Part shown: in pieces, positions 25,199-33,903 of the stretch
How the letters are laid out: every line of letters begins with the position of its first letter
Position numbering within the stretch: the first letter of the stretch is position 1
From: CAYWNA01 sp964459305
GTDB lineage: Bacteria > Planctomycetota > Planctomycetia > Pirellulales > Pirellulaceae
Length of the DNA: 41,386 bases
Direction of reading: 5' to 3'
NCBI GenBank assembly: GCA_964459305.1
Contig: CAYWNA010000103.1
Coordinates: forward strand, 1-41,386
The notes under the pieces: generated by a model
What the model was told of the DNA's origin: nothing
Seen by the model: only the letters and a program-made list of their open reading frames with translations
Databases searched by the model: none
Translations under genes and position numbers: made by a program

Positions 25199-25247
25199 GT
25201 AGGACGGATTGCTAATCCGTCCGGGACGGAATGGCATTCCGTCCTAC
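25199..25247. repeat. double-palindrome repeat between convergent genes
   Basis: Two adjacent perfect hairpins, each with 9-base arms and 3-base loops: GGACGGATT/AATCCGTCC (25202-25222) and GGACGGAAT/ATTCCGTCC (25224-25244). The whole block is also bounded by GTAGGACGG and CCGTCCTAC, so it can fold as one long stem instead. It fills the gap between the convergent fhcC and 25284-27353 genes. It could act as a bidirectional transcription barrier or be a mobile palindrome. Confidence 0.8.
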
Positions 25248-25283
25248 GCGTATTTCCACTTTCGCGCTCCGGCCTGCCGAGCG

Positions 25284-27353
25284 CTATTCTTTCGCTTCGG
25301 CCTTCGGCGCCGGGGATTCCTCTTCGGTTTTCGAAGCATCCTGCTTCGGTTCAGCGGTCTCCTCGTCCGGTTTGGCGGTCTCCTTGTCCGGCTCGGCGGC
25401 TTCGTCCTTCTTCGCCGGTTTGTCCTCCTTGTTCAGCAGGCATCCGGTCACGAACCAGCCGTCTTCTTCCGAATCGACGAATAGCCCGGCCGGCCCGAAG
25501 TATTCGCGGATCTTCTCGAACTCTGGCATCTTGTCGCCATCGATCTGTTGTTCCCGAAGAACGCCTTCTTCTTCCGGACCGAGCATTCGGTTGAGGAGGT
25601 TGCCGAACATCGAGTCGGCCTCGGGCATCTTGCCCTGGCGAATCAGTTCATACGTTGTATGGTATGCCTTGTCAGTTCGCGAGAAGACGCGAAAACTGTT
25701 GTTGCCAGCGCCGATTTTCTTCAACGCGTCACTCACTCGGATGAAGTCCGGGGCCTTGGCCAGCGACTGCTGCCCGCCGGCAATCTTGAATACATCTTGC
25801 AGGAAGTCCAAGTGCGAGGCAACCATCAAGTGGCCGCGTGTGACAGCGAATGCTGCGTGATCGAGCAGCGGACCGCCCTCTTCTTCCTCTTCCTCCTCCT
25901 CGAACTCGCCGAAGCCGAGCCCGTCGATTTCCAACTCTTCAACGTCCGCCGGTCCCTCTTCCCTTTTGATTTCCCACACCGTTTGCTTCCCGACGACCCG
26001 CTTCGTCGCGTCTGGATCTGCCTTCATTGCCTTATCCAACGTCTTGGCCACGGCACCGGGATTTGTCACCTCGAAGGCCAAGAGCCAACGTTCGGATGTG
26101 GGGGTGATCGGCATTCGGTAGTCCGCGAAAAACGACACTCGCTTTCCCATGTGATCGATCAAGTCTTTGCGAAGATCGATTCTTGGACCGTTCGGATCGC
26201 TTTTGAGACTGTCGATGACGTCGTCAAAGACGGGCGCCCCGGCGGCTTCGTCGACTAACGACTTGGAATTCTCGAAGGCCTTCTTCATGTCCCAATGGAG
26301 TGTCAGGTAGTTCGTCACTTCGCGAGGGACCCAGTCCTGCGGCGTCATACTCACACCGTTGGGAAAGTCCAACATCCGAGCCGCCAGATTGTATTTTTCG
26401 CCGACCTTGTTCACGGGCGGGGCGTAAACAAACGTCCGGTGCAGGATCTCGTGTTCGCCGGCCGAAAAGGATACGAAACCACCGACACCTCGTATGGCCC
26501 CCTCTGTTATCTTCCCCTCCTCGTCTTTTGTCTTGCCACCGAATCCTTGATTCTCTAGCACTTTTAACATGTCTGTACCGCGTTTCTTTCGTCCGCCTCT
26601 GGCAGCGCGGGCAGCCCGGGCATAGCCAAAGGGCTCTAAGAACCAGCGGATGTGTGCAGCCGTGTCGCTGGGGGCCTTTTGGCAACGATCCATGATGCTC
26701 TTGAACGCAGGCACCTCTGCCAACACGTCCTTGTGGTCGCCGGCGAAGCGCGACAGGATTTCCTTCGCCGTGGCTTCATGATCTGTGGCTATCAGTTGAT
26801 CGTCGCGAATGAAGTAAAACGCTTTCCGGATTTCCGTAACGCCCCGTTTCTTGGGCAGCGTGTAAGAAATCAGCGTAACATCGTCAATCTTCTTGTCGCT
26901 CCGAGTAGCCTTCCGATCGCGCAAATTCTTGTCGATCTTATCAAGTAGGGCATTGGCTTCTTTGATGTGGCCAGTGACGTCGACCAGCAGAACGGTGGCG
27001 TGTTGTTTGCTGTCCCCTCCAGGTTGAATCATGGCGATCGCTACCTCGCCGCCATAGACATCCTTCAGGTCGTCCACCTTGATGTTCACGCGTACTTCCG
27101 TCTTTGCGAACTTGCTTTCGATCTGCTTTCGCAAGTCTTCAATGAACGGTTTCATCACCGGGTCTTTGGTCATCTCCCCCAGTTGCGTTTTCTGCCAGTG
27201 GTCACGCAGCTCGTCGACGTCAGGGACAGACAGATAGCCTTTCGTCGTATCGGGAAGCAGGGACTCGCTCGGCCGGGCCGCTCGACTCGGCGTTGCTGGC
27301 ACCCCCAATGTGATAATCACAAACAACAAGGACAAGAACGCGGTTCGCGGCAC
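25284..27353 (-). CDS. large secreted protein of unknown function with acidic C-terminal tail
   Basis: 689 aa from a GTG at 27353 that has AGGAG seven bases upstream; no ATG fits better. A signal peptide spans about residues 1-25 (FLSLLFVIITLGVPA, cleavage near PSRA). The body is a mixed alpha/beta protein with repeated segments such as YLSVPDVDELRDHW and VAIAMIQPG, reminiscent of DUF3352-like secreted proteins of planctomycetes; this identification is weak. A poly-Glu run lies near residue 563. The last 45 residues are a Lys/Glu/Ala/Pro-rich tail (DKETAKPDEETAEPKQ), probably disordered. It stands alone, convergent with fhcC across a palindromic repeat. Confidence 0.75.
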   Translation of the reverse strand: MPRTAFLSLLFVIITLGVPATPSRAARPSESLLPDTTKGYLSVPDVDELRDHWQKTQLGEMTKDPVMKPFIEDLRKQIESKFAKTEVRVNIKVDDLKDVYGGEVAIAMIQPGGDSKQHATVLLVDVTGHIKEANALLDKIDKNLRDRKATRSDKKIDDVTLISYTLPKKRGVTEIRKAFYFIRDDQLIATDHEATAKEILSRFAGDHKDVLAEVPAFKSIMDRCQKAPSDTAAHIRWFLEPFGYARAARAARGGRKKRGTDMLKVLENQGFGGKTKDEEGKITEGAIRGVGGFVSFSAGEHEILHRTFVYAPPVNKVGEKYNLAARMLDFPNGVSMTPQDWVPREVTNYLTLHWDMKKAFENSKSLVDEAAGAPVFDDVIDSLKSDPNGPRIDLRKDLIDHMGKRVSFFADYRMPITPTSERWLLAFEVTNPGAVAKTLDKAMKADPDATKRVVGKQTVWEIKREEGPADVEELEIDGLGFGEFEEEEEEEEGGPLLDHAAFAVTRGHLMVASHLDFLQDVFKIAGGQQSLAKAPDFIRVSDALKKIGAGNNSFRVFSRTDKAYHTTYELIRQGKMPEADSMFGNLLNRMLGPEEEGVLREQQIDGDKMPEFEKIREYFGPAGLFVDSEEDGWFVTGCLLNKEDKPAKKDEAAEPDKETAKPDEETAEPKQDASKTEEESPAPKAEAKE

Positions 27354-27688
27354 GGTTAATCTCCTGTGGCAAAGAAGCACTGTTGGCTGATCAGAGGCAC
27401 CATCATAACCAAATTGGCTCGATCTGGTAAACCTGAGAAACTTCTCGCGTTTTCCTGGTTGGGCGGTGTGCGGGCACTCGCGAATGCACCCGGTGCGAGT
27501 TTGACGTGGCAGCCGAGCCTTTGGCGATAGAACTTGTGTGTCTCCGGCGAATGCAGAGGGCCGGAACACTGCCTATTTCTTGTGCACGTAGTGCCGGGTT
27601 TCGTTGACAGTTTGCTGTAAGCTGCTTAGCATTAACGAGTTGTCATACTTCGTCACCATCCCATTTACGAAAACACAAGAGGCAGTCT
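27354..27688. other. divergent intergenic region, no gene seen
   Basis: 335 bases between the leftward secreted-protein gene and the rightward argH gene. It should contain both promoters. I see no coding region, RNA gene or strong palindrome in it. Confidence 0.5.
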
Positions 27689-29107
27689 TTGTCCACACCT
27701 AGTCGCGGAGGCGTCTTCGACGCACCGTCTGATAAGCGTTTGGAGCGGTTTTCCGAGAGCATCAGTTTCGACCGGCGGCTGTACGCGCATGACATTGCCG
27801 CGTCGATTGCGCATGCGCAAATGCTAGCTGCCGTTCAGCTTGTCACGGAAGAAGAATGCCACCAAATCGTCACGGCGCTGCGAGATATTCAGCGGGACAT
27901 CGAAGAGGACCGGTTCGAGTACCGTGTGGCGCTGGAAGACATCCACATGCACATCGAACAGGCACTCATCGACCGTTTGGGGGATACAGGGCGAAAACTT
28001 CACACCGGGCGCAGTCGAAACGATCAAGTGTCGACCGATTTCCGCCTATGGATTCGCGACGCGGTCGATCGAGTCGATTTGCGGCTAGTCGATTTGCAGC
28101 AGGCTTTCGTTGGACGCTGCGACGATGATCGCGACCTGATTCTGCCAGCCTACACTCATTTGCAGCGGGCGCAACCGGTACTGGCCCCACACTATTGGCT
28201 CGCTTACTGCGAGAAATTCGAACGGGACCGGCAGCGGCTGGCCGATTGTCGACGAAGGGTAAACGTGTGCAGTCTGGGTGCGGCTGCAGTGGCGGGAACC
28301 AGTTTGCCGATCGACCGCGACGATGTAGCCCGACGCCTGGAATTCGATTCAGTAGCGGCCAACAGCCTGGATGTATCGAGCGATCGGGATTTTGTGTTGG
28401 AGACCGCGGCGGCCCTGACGCTGATCGCTGAGCATCTCAGTGCGTGGGCCGAGGAGTGGATTCTCTGGTCGACGGTCGAGTTCAACTTCATCAGGTTGCC
28501 ACAGGCGTTCTGTACCGGTTCCTCCATCATGCCCCAGAAGATCAACCCGGATGTTCTGGAATTAACGCGAGGGAAGACGGCACGGGTTATAGGCAACCTG
28601 CAGACGTTGCTGACTCTGGTGAAGGGTCTGCCGTTGGCCTACAACCGGGACCTGCAGGAAGACAAGCCGGCGTTGTTCGACTCGTTTGACACTGTAGAGG
28701 GGTGCCTTGAGCTGGCCGTGCCGATGGTGGCGGGAGCGGAGTTGAATCGTGAGGCGATTGCTGAGCGGCTCGACCGGGGCCATCTGGACGCGACGACATT
28801 GATGGAATACCTGATCCGACGAGGGATGCCGCAACGAACGGCCCATCACCTCGTCGGTGAATTGGTGGGTAAGGCGACCCGCCGCGGCGTGAGACTGGCT
28901 GATTTGTCCCTGGAGGAATTCCAGCAATCCCACCCCGAATTGGACAAGAACGTGTACGAGGTGTTAGGCGTGGAGAAGGCCGTTCAAGCCTTTGTCAGCT
29001 ACGGATCAACGGCGCCATCGCAAGTGGAAAAACAGGTGGCATGTTGGAAAGAGAAGCTGGATCTGATTACTGTAGATAAGGGAGATTCTGGGGCCGGCAG
29101 TCCTTAA
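27689..29107 (+). CDS. argH: argininosuccinate lyase
   Basis: 472 aa, normal length. It splits argininosuccinate into arginine and fumarate, the last step of arginine biosynthesis, as a cytosolic homotetramer. Family motifs are complete: TGRSRNDQVSTDFRLW near residue 110, AYTHLQRAQPV with the catalytic His near 160, and the signature loop GSSIMPQKINPD with the catalytic Ser near 280. The start is a TTG at 27689 with AGAGG upstream; no ATG exists nearby and the conserved N-terminus begins just after it. The gene is followed by a dispersed palindrome and then by the HEAT-protein gene. Confidence 0.95.
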   Translation: MSTPSRGGVFDAPSDKRLERFSESISFDRRLYAHDIAASIAHAQMLAAVQLVTEEECHQIVTALRDIQRDIEEDRFEYRVALEDIHMHIEQALIDRLGDTGRKLHTGRSRNDQVSTDFRLWIRDAVDRVDLRLVDLQQAFVGRCDDDRDLILPAYTHLQRAQPVLAPHYWLAYCEKFERDRQRLADCRRRVNVCSLGAAAVAGTSLPIDRDDVARRLEFDSVAANSLDVSSDRDFVLETAAALTLIAEHLSAWAEEWILWSTVEFNFIRLPQAFCTGSSIMPQKINPDVLELTRGKTARVIGNLQTLLTLVKGLPLAYNRDLQEDKPALFDSFDTVEGCLELAVPMVAGAELNREAIAERLDRGHLDATTLMEYLIRRGMPQRTAHHLVGELVGKATRRGVRLADLSLEEFQQSHPELDKNVYEVLGVEKAVQAFVSYGSTAPSQVEKQVACWKEKLDLITVDKGDSGAGSP

Positions 29108-29123
29108 GGCTCCGGCTTTCATG

Positions 29124-29191
29124 GTAGCTGAAGTCGCCAGACTTTGGGCCGTTCGGGGCGGGAACTTCCAAACTCTGGCGAGTTCGGCTAC
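29124..29191. repeat. REP-like inverted repeat (family shared with 39058-39123)
   Basis: Arms 29124-29147 and 29168-29191 are 24 bases each and match at 21 of 24 positions as an inverted repeat, with a 20-base loop. The outer part of each arm (GTAGC.GAA.TCGC.AGA) also matches the element at 39058-39123, so the two are members of one dispersed palindrome family. It lies just downstream of argH. Confidence 0.75.
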
Positions 29192-29265
29192 GACGGACAA
29201 ACGCCGGCACTATTCCTGCAGCGATTCCAACATGACGAAGCCGAGACTTACTGAGGCAACAACCG

Positions 29266-31566
29266 ATGCGACCTATTATCACGCTGGCGATTATCTTGGC
29301 TGTGTGCAGCCGTTTGGCCGCTCAGGATCCATTCGATCCGTTTGGTGCGGCGAAACCAGGTGGTGCACCCGGCGGGGCAAAGGTTGATCCGTTCGGTGCG
29401 GGGAAGGCCAAACCGATGGGCCCCGCCGCCAAGCCCGACCCGAATGCGATGCCGTCGATCGAAGACGAGAACGACCCCGTCGTACTGGCCATTCGCGAAT
29501 CGAACCCGACGTCGCCCGACGACTTGATGTTCGCCGTTCGGACACTGTTCGACGTAGGACACACCGAGGAGTCGAAGCTCTATCTCAGGAAGCTGTTGGC
29601 CGCCAATCCGGATCAGCAGACGCTGTTGGGCTTTCATCGTGAACTCGGATCGGCTTTCTTCTTTCGGATGTCGCACGACGATCGAATGCTGCCCGAAGGT
29701 GGACAATTGGGCAAAGCAGTTCAGGATGCCACGTATCAAGCTTCGCGAGATCCCGCTCGGCTGCGGTCGCTGGTGAAACAACTGAGCAATCCTTCACCTT
29801 CGCTTCGACAGGAAGCGATCGATGGATTGCGCGAGGCAGAAACCGCCGCCACCCCATCCATACTTGAAGCGTTGGCGGATGCAAACCGCACGGCCGAGCA
29901 TCCCCAGATTCGGGCTGCGGTGCCGGAACTTGGCCAGGGGATGATCGATCCAATGCTCGGCGCCTTGGACACTCCGGACGAAGGTCTTCGCGCTCAGGTG
30001 ATGCAAGTCCTGGGTGAGTTCAAGTCGCCGCGAGCCATTCCGATGCTGGTCGCGCCTTACCTGTCTGGCGATGGCCCGGCCGCCACTCATCAGGCGGCAG
30101 AGCGGGCGCTGATGCGCATCGTGGGCAAAACCCCAACTCGGTACGACGCAGAACAGTACTTGTATCACCGAGCGAAAGCGTACTACGAAGGCGCCCCGCC
30201 CGGCCGACTCGACCACGAAGACCGAATCGAAATGTGGAGTTGGGACAAGAGTCAAGAGACTTGTATCCCTAACCGCTACACGGCGGACGACGCATCGCTG
30301 ATGATGGCGGCTCGTTTGGCCGGCGAGTTGTTCAAGGTTTCGCCAGACAACACCGATTTCCGGCGCTTCTTTCTGCTGACGAATCTCGACTTCGCAAAAA
30401 CCGAGGCCGGGCTAGACCAGCCGCTCCCCAAAGGCGAGGGGACGGTCCATGAAGTGGCATCTACCGCGGGAGCCGATGCGGTCGAAGATCTGCTGGCCTA
30501 CGCCATTGAGAACGATCACGTTGTGGCCGCCATTGCCGCCGCCGAAGTCTTCATCGACCTGGGCGACGAGACGCTGCTCGATTCCGACGACGGGCGACCA
30601 CGCCCGCTTGCCTTGGCACTGCGACATGGCGACCGACGATTGAGGATGGCTGCCGCGGAAGCGATTATGAGAATCGATCCCAAGCGGCCCTACCCCGGCT
30701 CCAGCTATCTGCCAGAGGCTTTCGGCTACTTTGTCCGAACGGTTGGGGCGCGCCGGGCGCTGATTGCCCATCCACGAGTCGAGAAATCGCAAAGTCTGGT
30801 CGGCATGCTCAATCAGATCGGTTACGACGCGGATCCGGCACGGAGCGGACGGGAGACGTTTCTTCTGGCAGCCAAGAACCCCGATTATGAACTCGTCTTG
30901 ATCAGTGACGGAATCGGTTTTCCGGACGCGAATGAAACCGTTCAGATGCTCCGACAGGATCCACGGACCAGTCAACTCGTGGTCGGCCTGATGGCACGGG
31001 AACATAACCTCAAGAGAGCCAAACAAACGGCGGAAGTCGATCCGCTGCTGGAGTCCTTTCCTCGACCCCACAACGTGGAAATGATGGCTTACCAAATCGC
31101 GCGACTGCTGGGACTCGCCGGTCGCAAGTTGGTCACCTTCGATGAGAGGCTCGACCAGGCCTCCGCCGCGCTGGACCATCTGATCCACCTCGCAGAACAT
31201 CGCGACGAGTATTCGTTCTATGATTTGTACCGGCAGCAAGACGCGGTGGAATCGGCGCTTTTCACGCCCGAATTGTCCACCAAGGCCGCCATCGTCTTGG
31301 GATCACTCGGTTCGCTGAGAGCCCAACGCTCGCTGGTCACTCTGGCCAGCCAGCACGCCCGGCCCCTGGCCGAGCGCCAAGCTGCAGCCAAAGGGTTCGA
31401 GGTGGCTGTCAATCACCACGGTCTTCTGTTGACGCGGGACGAGATCCTGCGGCAATACGAGCGCTACAACCAAAGTGAGACTCTCGATACGGGCACGCAA
31501 CAGGTTTTGGGATCGATACTCAACACGATTGAGTTGCCTAGTAAGAAAATGACCGAATCCCAATGA
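29266..31566 (+). CDS. secreted HEAT-repeat protein with a degenerate receiver-like domain
   Basis: 766 aa. A signal peptide ends near SRLAAQ (residue 20). A Pro/Gly/Ala linker with DPFG repeats runs to about residue 60. HEAT-like helical repeats cover about 155-290 (for example NPSPSLRQEAIDGLRE, DEGLRAQVMQVLGEFKSPRA) and recur near 400-470. Residues about 496-605 look like a response-regulator receiver fold: a first strand RALIAHP, then YELVLISDGIGFP where the phosphorylated Asp would sit but is Ser547, then a LVVGLMA strand. A further helical region follows (about 630-740). If exported, the receiver-like part would lie outside the cytoplasm, so phosphorelay use is unlikely. The last codons and stop lie in an inverted repeat. 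Confidence 0.85.
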   Translation: MRPIITLAIILAVCSRLAAQDPFDPFGAAKPGGAPGGAKVDPFGAGKAKPMGPAAKPDPNAMPSIEDENDPVVLAIRESNPTSPDDLMFAVRTLFDVGHTEESKLYLRKLLAANPDQQTLLGFHRELGSAFFFRMSHDDRMLPEGGQLGKAVQDATYQASRDPARLRSLVKQLSNPSPSLRQEAIDGLREAETAATPSILEALADANRTAEHPQIRAAVPELGQGMIDPMLGALDTPDEGLRAQVMQVLGEFKSPRAIPMLVAPYLSGDGPAATHQAAERALMRIVGKTPTRYDAEQYLYHRAKAYYEGAPPGRLDHEDRIEMWSWDKSQETCIPNRYTADDASLMMAARLAGELFKVSPDNTDFRRFFLLTNLDFAKTEAGLDQPLPKGEGTVHEVASTAGADAVEDLLAYAIENDHVVAAIAAAEVFIDLGDETLLDSDDGRPRPLALALRHGDRRLRMAAAEAIMRIDPKRPYPGSSYLPEAFGYFVRTVGARRALIAHPRVEKSQSLVGMLNQIGYDADPARSGRETFLLAAKNPDYELVLISDGIGFPDANETVQMLRQDPRTSQLVVGLMAREHNLKRAKQTAEVDPLLESFPRPHNVEMMAYQIARLLGLAGRKLVTFDERLDQASAALDHLIHLAEHRDEYSFYDLYRQQDAVESALFTPELSTKAAIVLGSLGSLRAQRSLVTLASQHARPLAERQAAAKGFEVAVNHHGLLLTRDEILRQYERYNQSETLDTGTQQVLGSILNTIELPSKKMTESQ

Positions 31567-31673
31567 CCAATTGTGGAGGTCTCAAGCGAACGGATATCGG
31601 CAGACTTCTGCGTTTCCACCAACGATGGGCAAATCCTTCTGTCTTGGCTCTTAGACATTGGGATTTGGTCATT
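31548..31673. repeat. inverted repeat overlapping the end of the HEAT-protein gene
   Basis: Arms 31548-31565 (AATGACCGAATCCCAATG) and 31656-31673 (CATTGGGATTTGGTCATT) are 18 bases with one mismatch, separated by 90 bases. The left arm encodes the last residues of the upstream protein and most of its stop codon. It looks like a dispersed planctomycete repeat. Confidence 0.75.
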
Positions 31674-31709
31674 CACCATAACGTGATATATCAACTCGCG
31701 ATTTGACGG

Positions 31710-32777
31710 ATGTCCGCTTACAGTCTCAATCACCTGGACGAGACAGGCCCGCCGATTCCCAGTATCATCGGCCGCAGCAAGGCCATGGAGGAGATCTATC
31801 GCAGGACTCGTCGAGTGGCTCGGAGCAATGCCTGCGTTTTGTTGCTGGGGGAAACGGGAACGGGCAAGGAGTTGATCGCCACGGCGATCCACCGCTTGAG
31901 CAATCGAGGCAGCGGACCGTTCGTCAAAGTCAACTGCGGGGCGCTCAGCGAAAGCCTTCTGGAAAGCGAACTGTTCGGACACGTGCGAGGGGCGTTCACC
32001 GGCGCCGTTGGCAATCGAATTGGTCGCTTCGAGGCCGCTCATACAGGCACGATATTCTTGGACGAGATCAACTCGACGTCGCACCATCTGCAAGTCAAGC
32101 TGCTTCGAGTTCTGCAGGAGCAGGAATTCGAGCGTGTGGGCGATACTCAGACGATTCACGTGGACACGCGCGTGATTGCCGCCAGCAACCGTGACTTGGC
32201 CACCGAAATCGATGCCGAACGGTTTCGCGAGGATCTCTACTGGCGGCTGAATGTGGTGCCGATCGAGATACCGCCGTTGCGGATGCGCCGCGAAGATATT
32301 CCTCTCCTGGTGCCGCACTTTTTGACTTTTTACAACGAAGCCAATGATCGCTACGTGGTCCACATCCAGCACGAAGCCATGGAGGCAATGCAGGACTATC
32401 ATTGGCCGGGCAACGTGCGCGAATTGCAGAACTACGTCGAGCGGGCCGTGGTCATGGCCGAAAGTGATGAGTTCACGGTCGATTTGCTGCCCGGCGCCGT
32501 CACCGGCAAGGAACCACCTCGACGAGGGCAAATTAGCGGCGTGGACATGGGAACGCTGGTTCACGAGGTCGTCCAACACGGAGTCGCGGCAGCCGCAGCG
32601 GACGAAGGCGATTTGCATGCCAAGATTGTCGATCGCGTTGAACGAGAATTGATCGCCCAAGTGATGGTCGACTGTAACAACGTGCAAATCAAAGCTGCCG
32701 CCAAGTTGGGAATCAATCGCAACACGCTGCGCAGCAAGCTGAAAGACTTCGGCCTGGATGCGAAGACGCCGGAATGA
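31710..32777 (+). CDS. sigma-54-dependent transcriptional activator without receiver domain
   Basis: 355 aa bacterial enhancer-binding protein. The AAA+ domain begins almost at the N-terminus: Walker A GETGTGKE near residue 48, the sigma-54 contact loop GAFTGA near 96, and Walker B TIFLDEINS near 115. An arginine-finger region FREDLYWRLNVVPI follows. The C-terminus carries a Fis-type helix-turn-helix (AKLGINRNTLRSKLKDFGL). There is no receiver, GAF or PAS sensor domain, so activity must be controlled by other means such as level or a partner protein. The gene lies 143 bases after the HEAT-protein gene and may be separately transcribed. Its target promoter was not identified. Confidence 0.95.
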   Translation: MSAYSLNHLDETGPPIPSIIGRSKAMEEIYRRTRRVARSNACVLLLGETGTGKELIATAIHRLSNRGSGPFVKVNCGALSESLLESELFGHVRGAFTGAVGNRIGRFEAAHTGTIFLDEINSTSHHLQVKLLRVLQEQEFERVGDTQTIHVDTRVIAASNRDLATEIDAERFREDLYWRLNVVPIEIPPLRMRREDIPLLVPHFLTFYNEANDRYVVHIQHEAMEAMQDYHWPGNVRELQNYVERAVVMAESDEFTVDLLPGAVTGKEPPRRGQISGVDMGTLVHEVVQHGVAAAAADEGDLHAKIVDRVERELIAQVMVDCNNVQIKAAAKLGINRNTLRSKLKDFGLDAKTPE

Positions 32778-32903
32778 GCGAATTTGGGCCAGCTGGCCGG
32801 ATTCGTCGTACCACACGCTGCCGGCGAGCATGATCCTGAACAGCCCTCCCGATATATCTTCAGAACCAACGATCTGTCGAAATTGAATGCATGTTCTTGC
32901 CGG

Positions 32904-32968
32904 CCATATTCTTGCCCAACCTGCGGACCACGAAGAGGATGACAAGAATATGATGGGCAAAAATATGG
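32904..32968. repeat. inverted repeat between convergent genes
   Basis: Arms CCATATTCTTGCCC (32904-32917) and GGGCAAAAATATGG (32955-32968) pair with one mismatch across a 37-base loop. It lies between the convergent sigma-54 activator and DUF434 genes. There is no T-tract typical of an intrinsic terminator, so a dispersed repeat is more likely. Confidence 0.65.
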
Positions 32969-32971
32969 TCG

Positions 32972-33748
32972 CTACTGCCCACCAGGGCCTCTTGATACAT
33001 TCGCAGTCTCGGACGAAGCATCACCTGTTCTTTCCCCAATCGCAACGATGCAAGCATTGAGAATTCGCCGGTCAATGACTTCGCGGGCCAAATTGAGCCA
33101 ACGTTGGCACCGGTCCAGGATGACGCTATCGGCGGAAGCAACAACGTTACGCGAACGACTGATTACCGTGTCAACATCGTCCTCCAGTCGTGTCCGCCAT
33201 TGCCAACCCCGTTCGTCGGCGATTTCGTGAATGATGGTCGTCAGCCGGCCGCTGTTCGAGACCGGTCGGTCCAGGAACCAGCAGCATTCGCCCGCGCCCA
33301 GTTCTTCCAGCACTTCACCGGCCAAAAACAGCGACGGCCGTGTCTCTTCCACCTTCCGGTAACTGCCGTGCATGCTGGCCATGTCACGATAGCAACCGTC
33401 GCGCCCGCAAAGGATCACACCGCCAGACAACGCGGCTTCGACGGTGGTCAATACGTTGAAACCGTCCAAGTCGACGTCGCAACCCGGTAGCTCATCACAC
33501 CGCAACTTGGTCTGCTGTCGGCACCGCCGCGCGTCGTCGGAACACGCACAACGCATGACCGCAATTCGCTGTCGTTCGGCCAACTGCAACCGATCGCCGA
33601 CCAACTTGAGCGACGATCGTTCGGCATAACCGTGCGAAAGCAGCCATGATAGATGAGATACGGCTTTGCCAAGCGCAGGCCGCGCGCCCGTTCCGAACAA
33701 CTCAGAATCCTGGGGATGCGGTCCTCGGTGTTTGCGAGTATCAGGCAT
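32972..33748 (-). CDS. DUF434 domain-containing protein
   Basis: 258 aa from the ATG at 33748, where family-like sequence begins (MPDTRKHRGPHPQDSELFG); a longer reading to 33841 adds only non-conserved residues. The N-terminal part matches DUF434 (LSWLLSHGYAERSSLKLVGD). The second part carries DLPG-like and DGFNVLTTVEAALSGGVI and a GRDGCYRDMASMHGSYRKVEET stretch, typical of the longer members with an additional C-terminal domain. Many Cys and acidic residues suggest a metal-dependent nuclease-like protein, but the function of the family is not established. It is convergent with the sigma-54 activator and lies downstream of a truncated AraC-type gene. Confidence 0.85.
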   Translation of the reverse strand: MPDTRKHRGPHPQDSELFGTGARPALGKAVSHLSWLLSHGYAERSSLKLVGDRLQLAERQRIAVMRCACSDDARRCRQQTKLRCDELPGCDVDLDGFNVLTTVEAALSGGVILCGRDGCYRDMASMHGSYRKVEETRPSLFLAGEVLEELGAGECCWFLDRPVSNSGRLTTIIHEIADERGWQWRTRLEDDVDTVISRSRNVVASADSVILDRCQRWLNLAREVIDRRILNACIVAIGERTGDASSETANVSRGPGGQ

Positions 33749-33903
33749 GACGTGTCGCAATAGCGTACTTGGATCGTAGGAATGCGGCGAGCGAGGGCCG
33801 CGAGGCCCCTGACGGTCAGGCAAGGACGGGACGCCCGCCAACTCCTTCCGGAATTGTACTCGGTGACGATGCGGTTCAGGAAGCTATGAAGCGATTTGAA
33901 TAC

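Noticed and set aside
31464..32960. 498-codon open frame antisense to the sigma-54 activator gene
   Set aside because: The plus-strand protein has every AAA+ and helix-turn-helix motif; the antisense reading has no recognisable motif and is a shadow of its codon use.
32904..32968. Reading the inverted repeat as an intrinsic terminator
   Set aside because: The loop is 37 bases long and there is no run of T after the stem on either strand.
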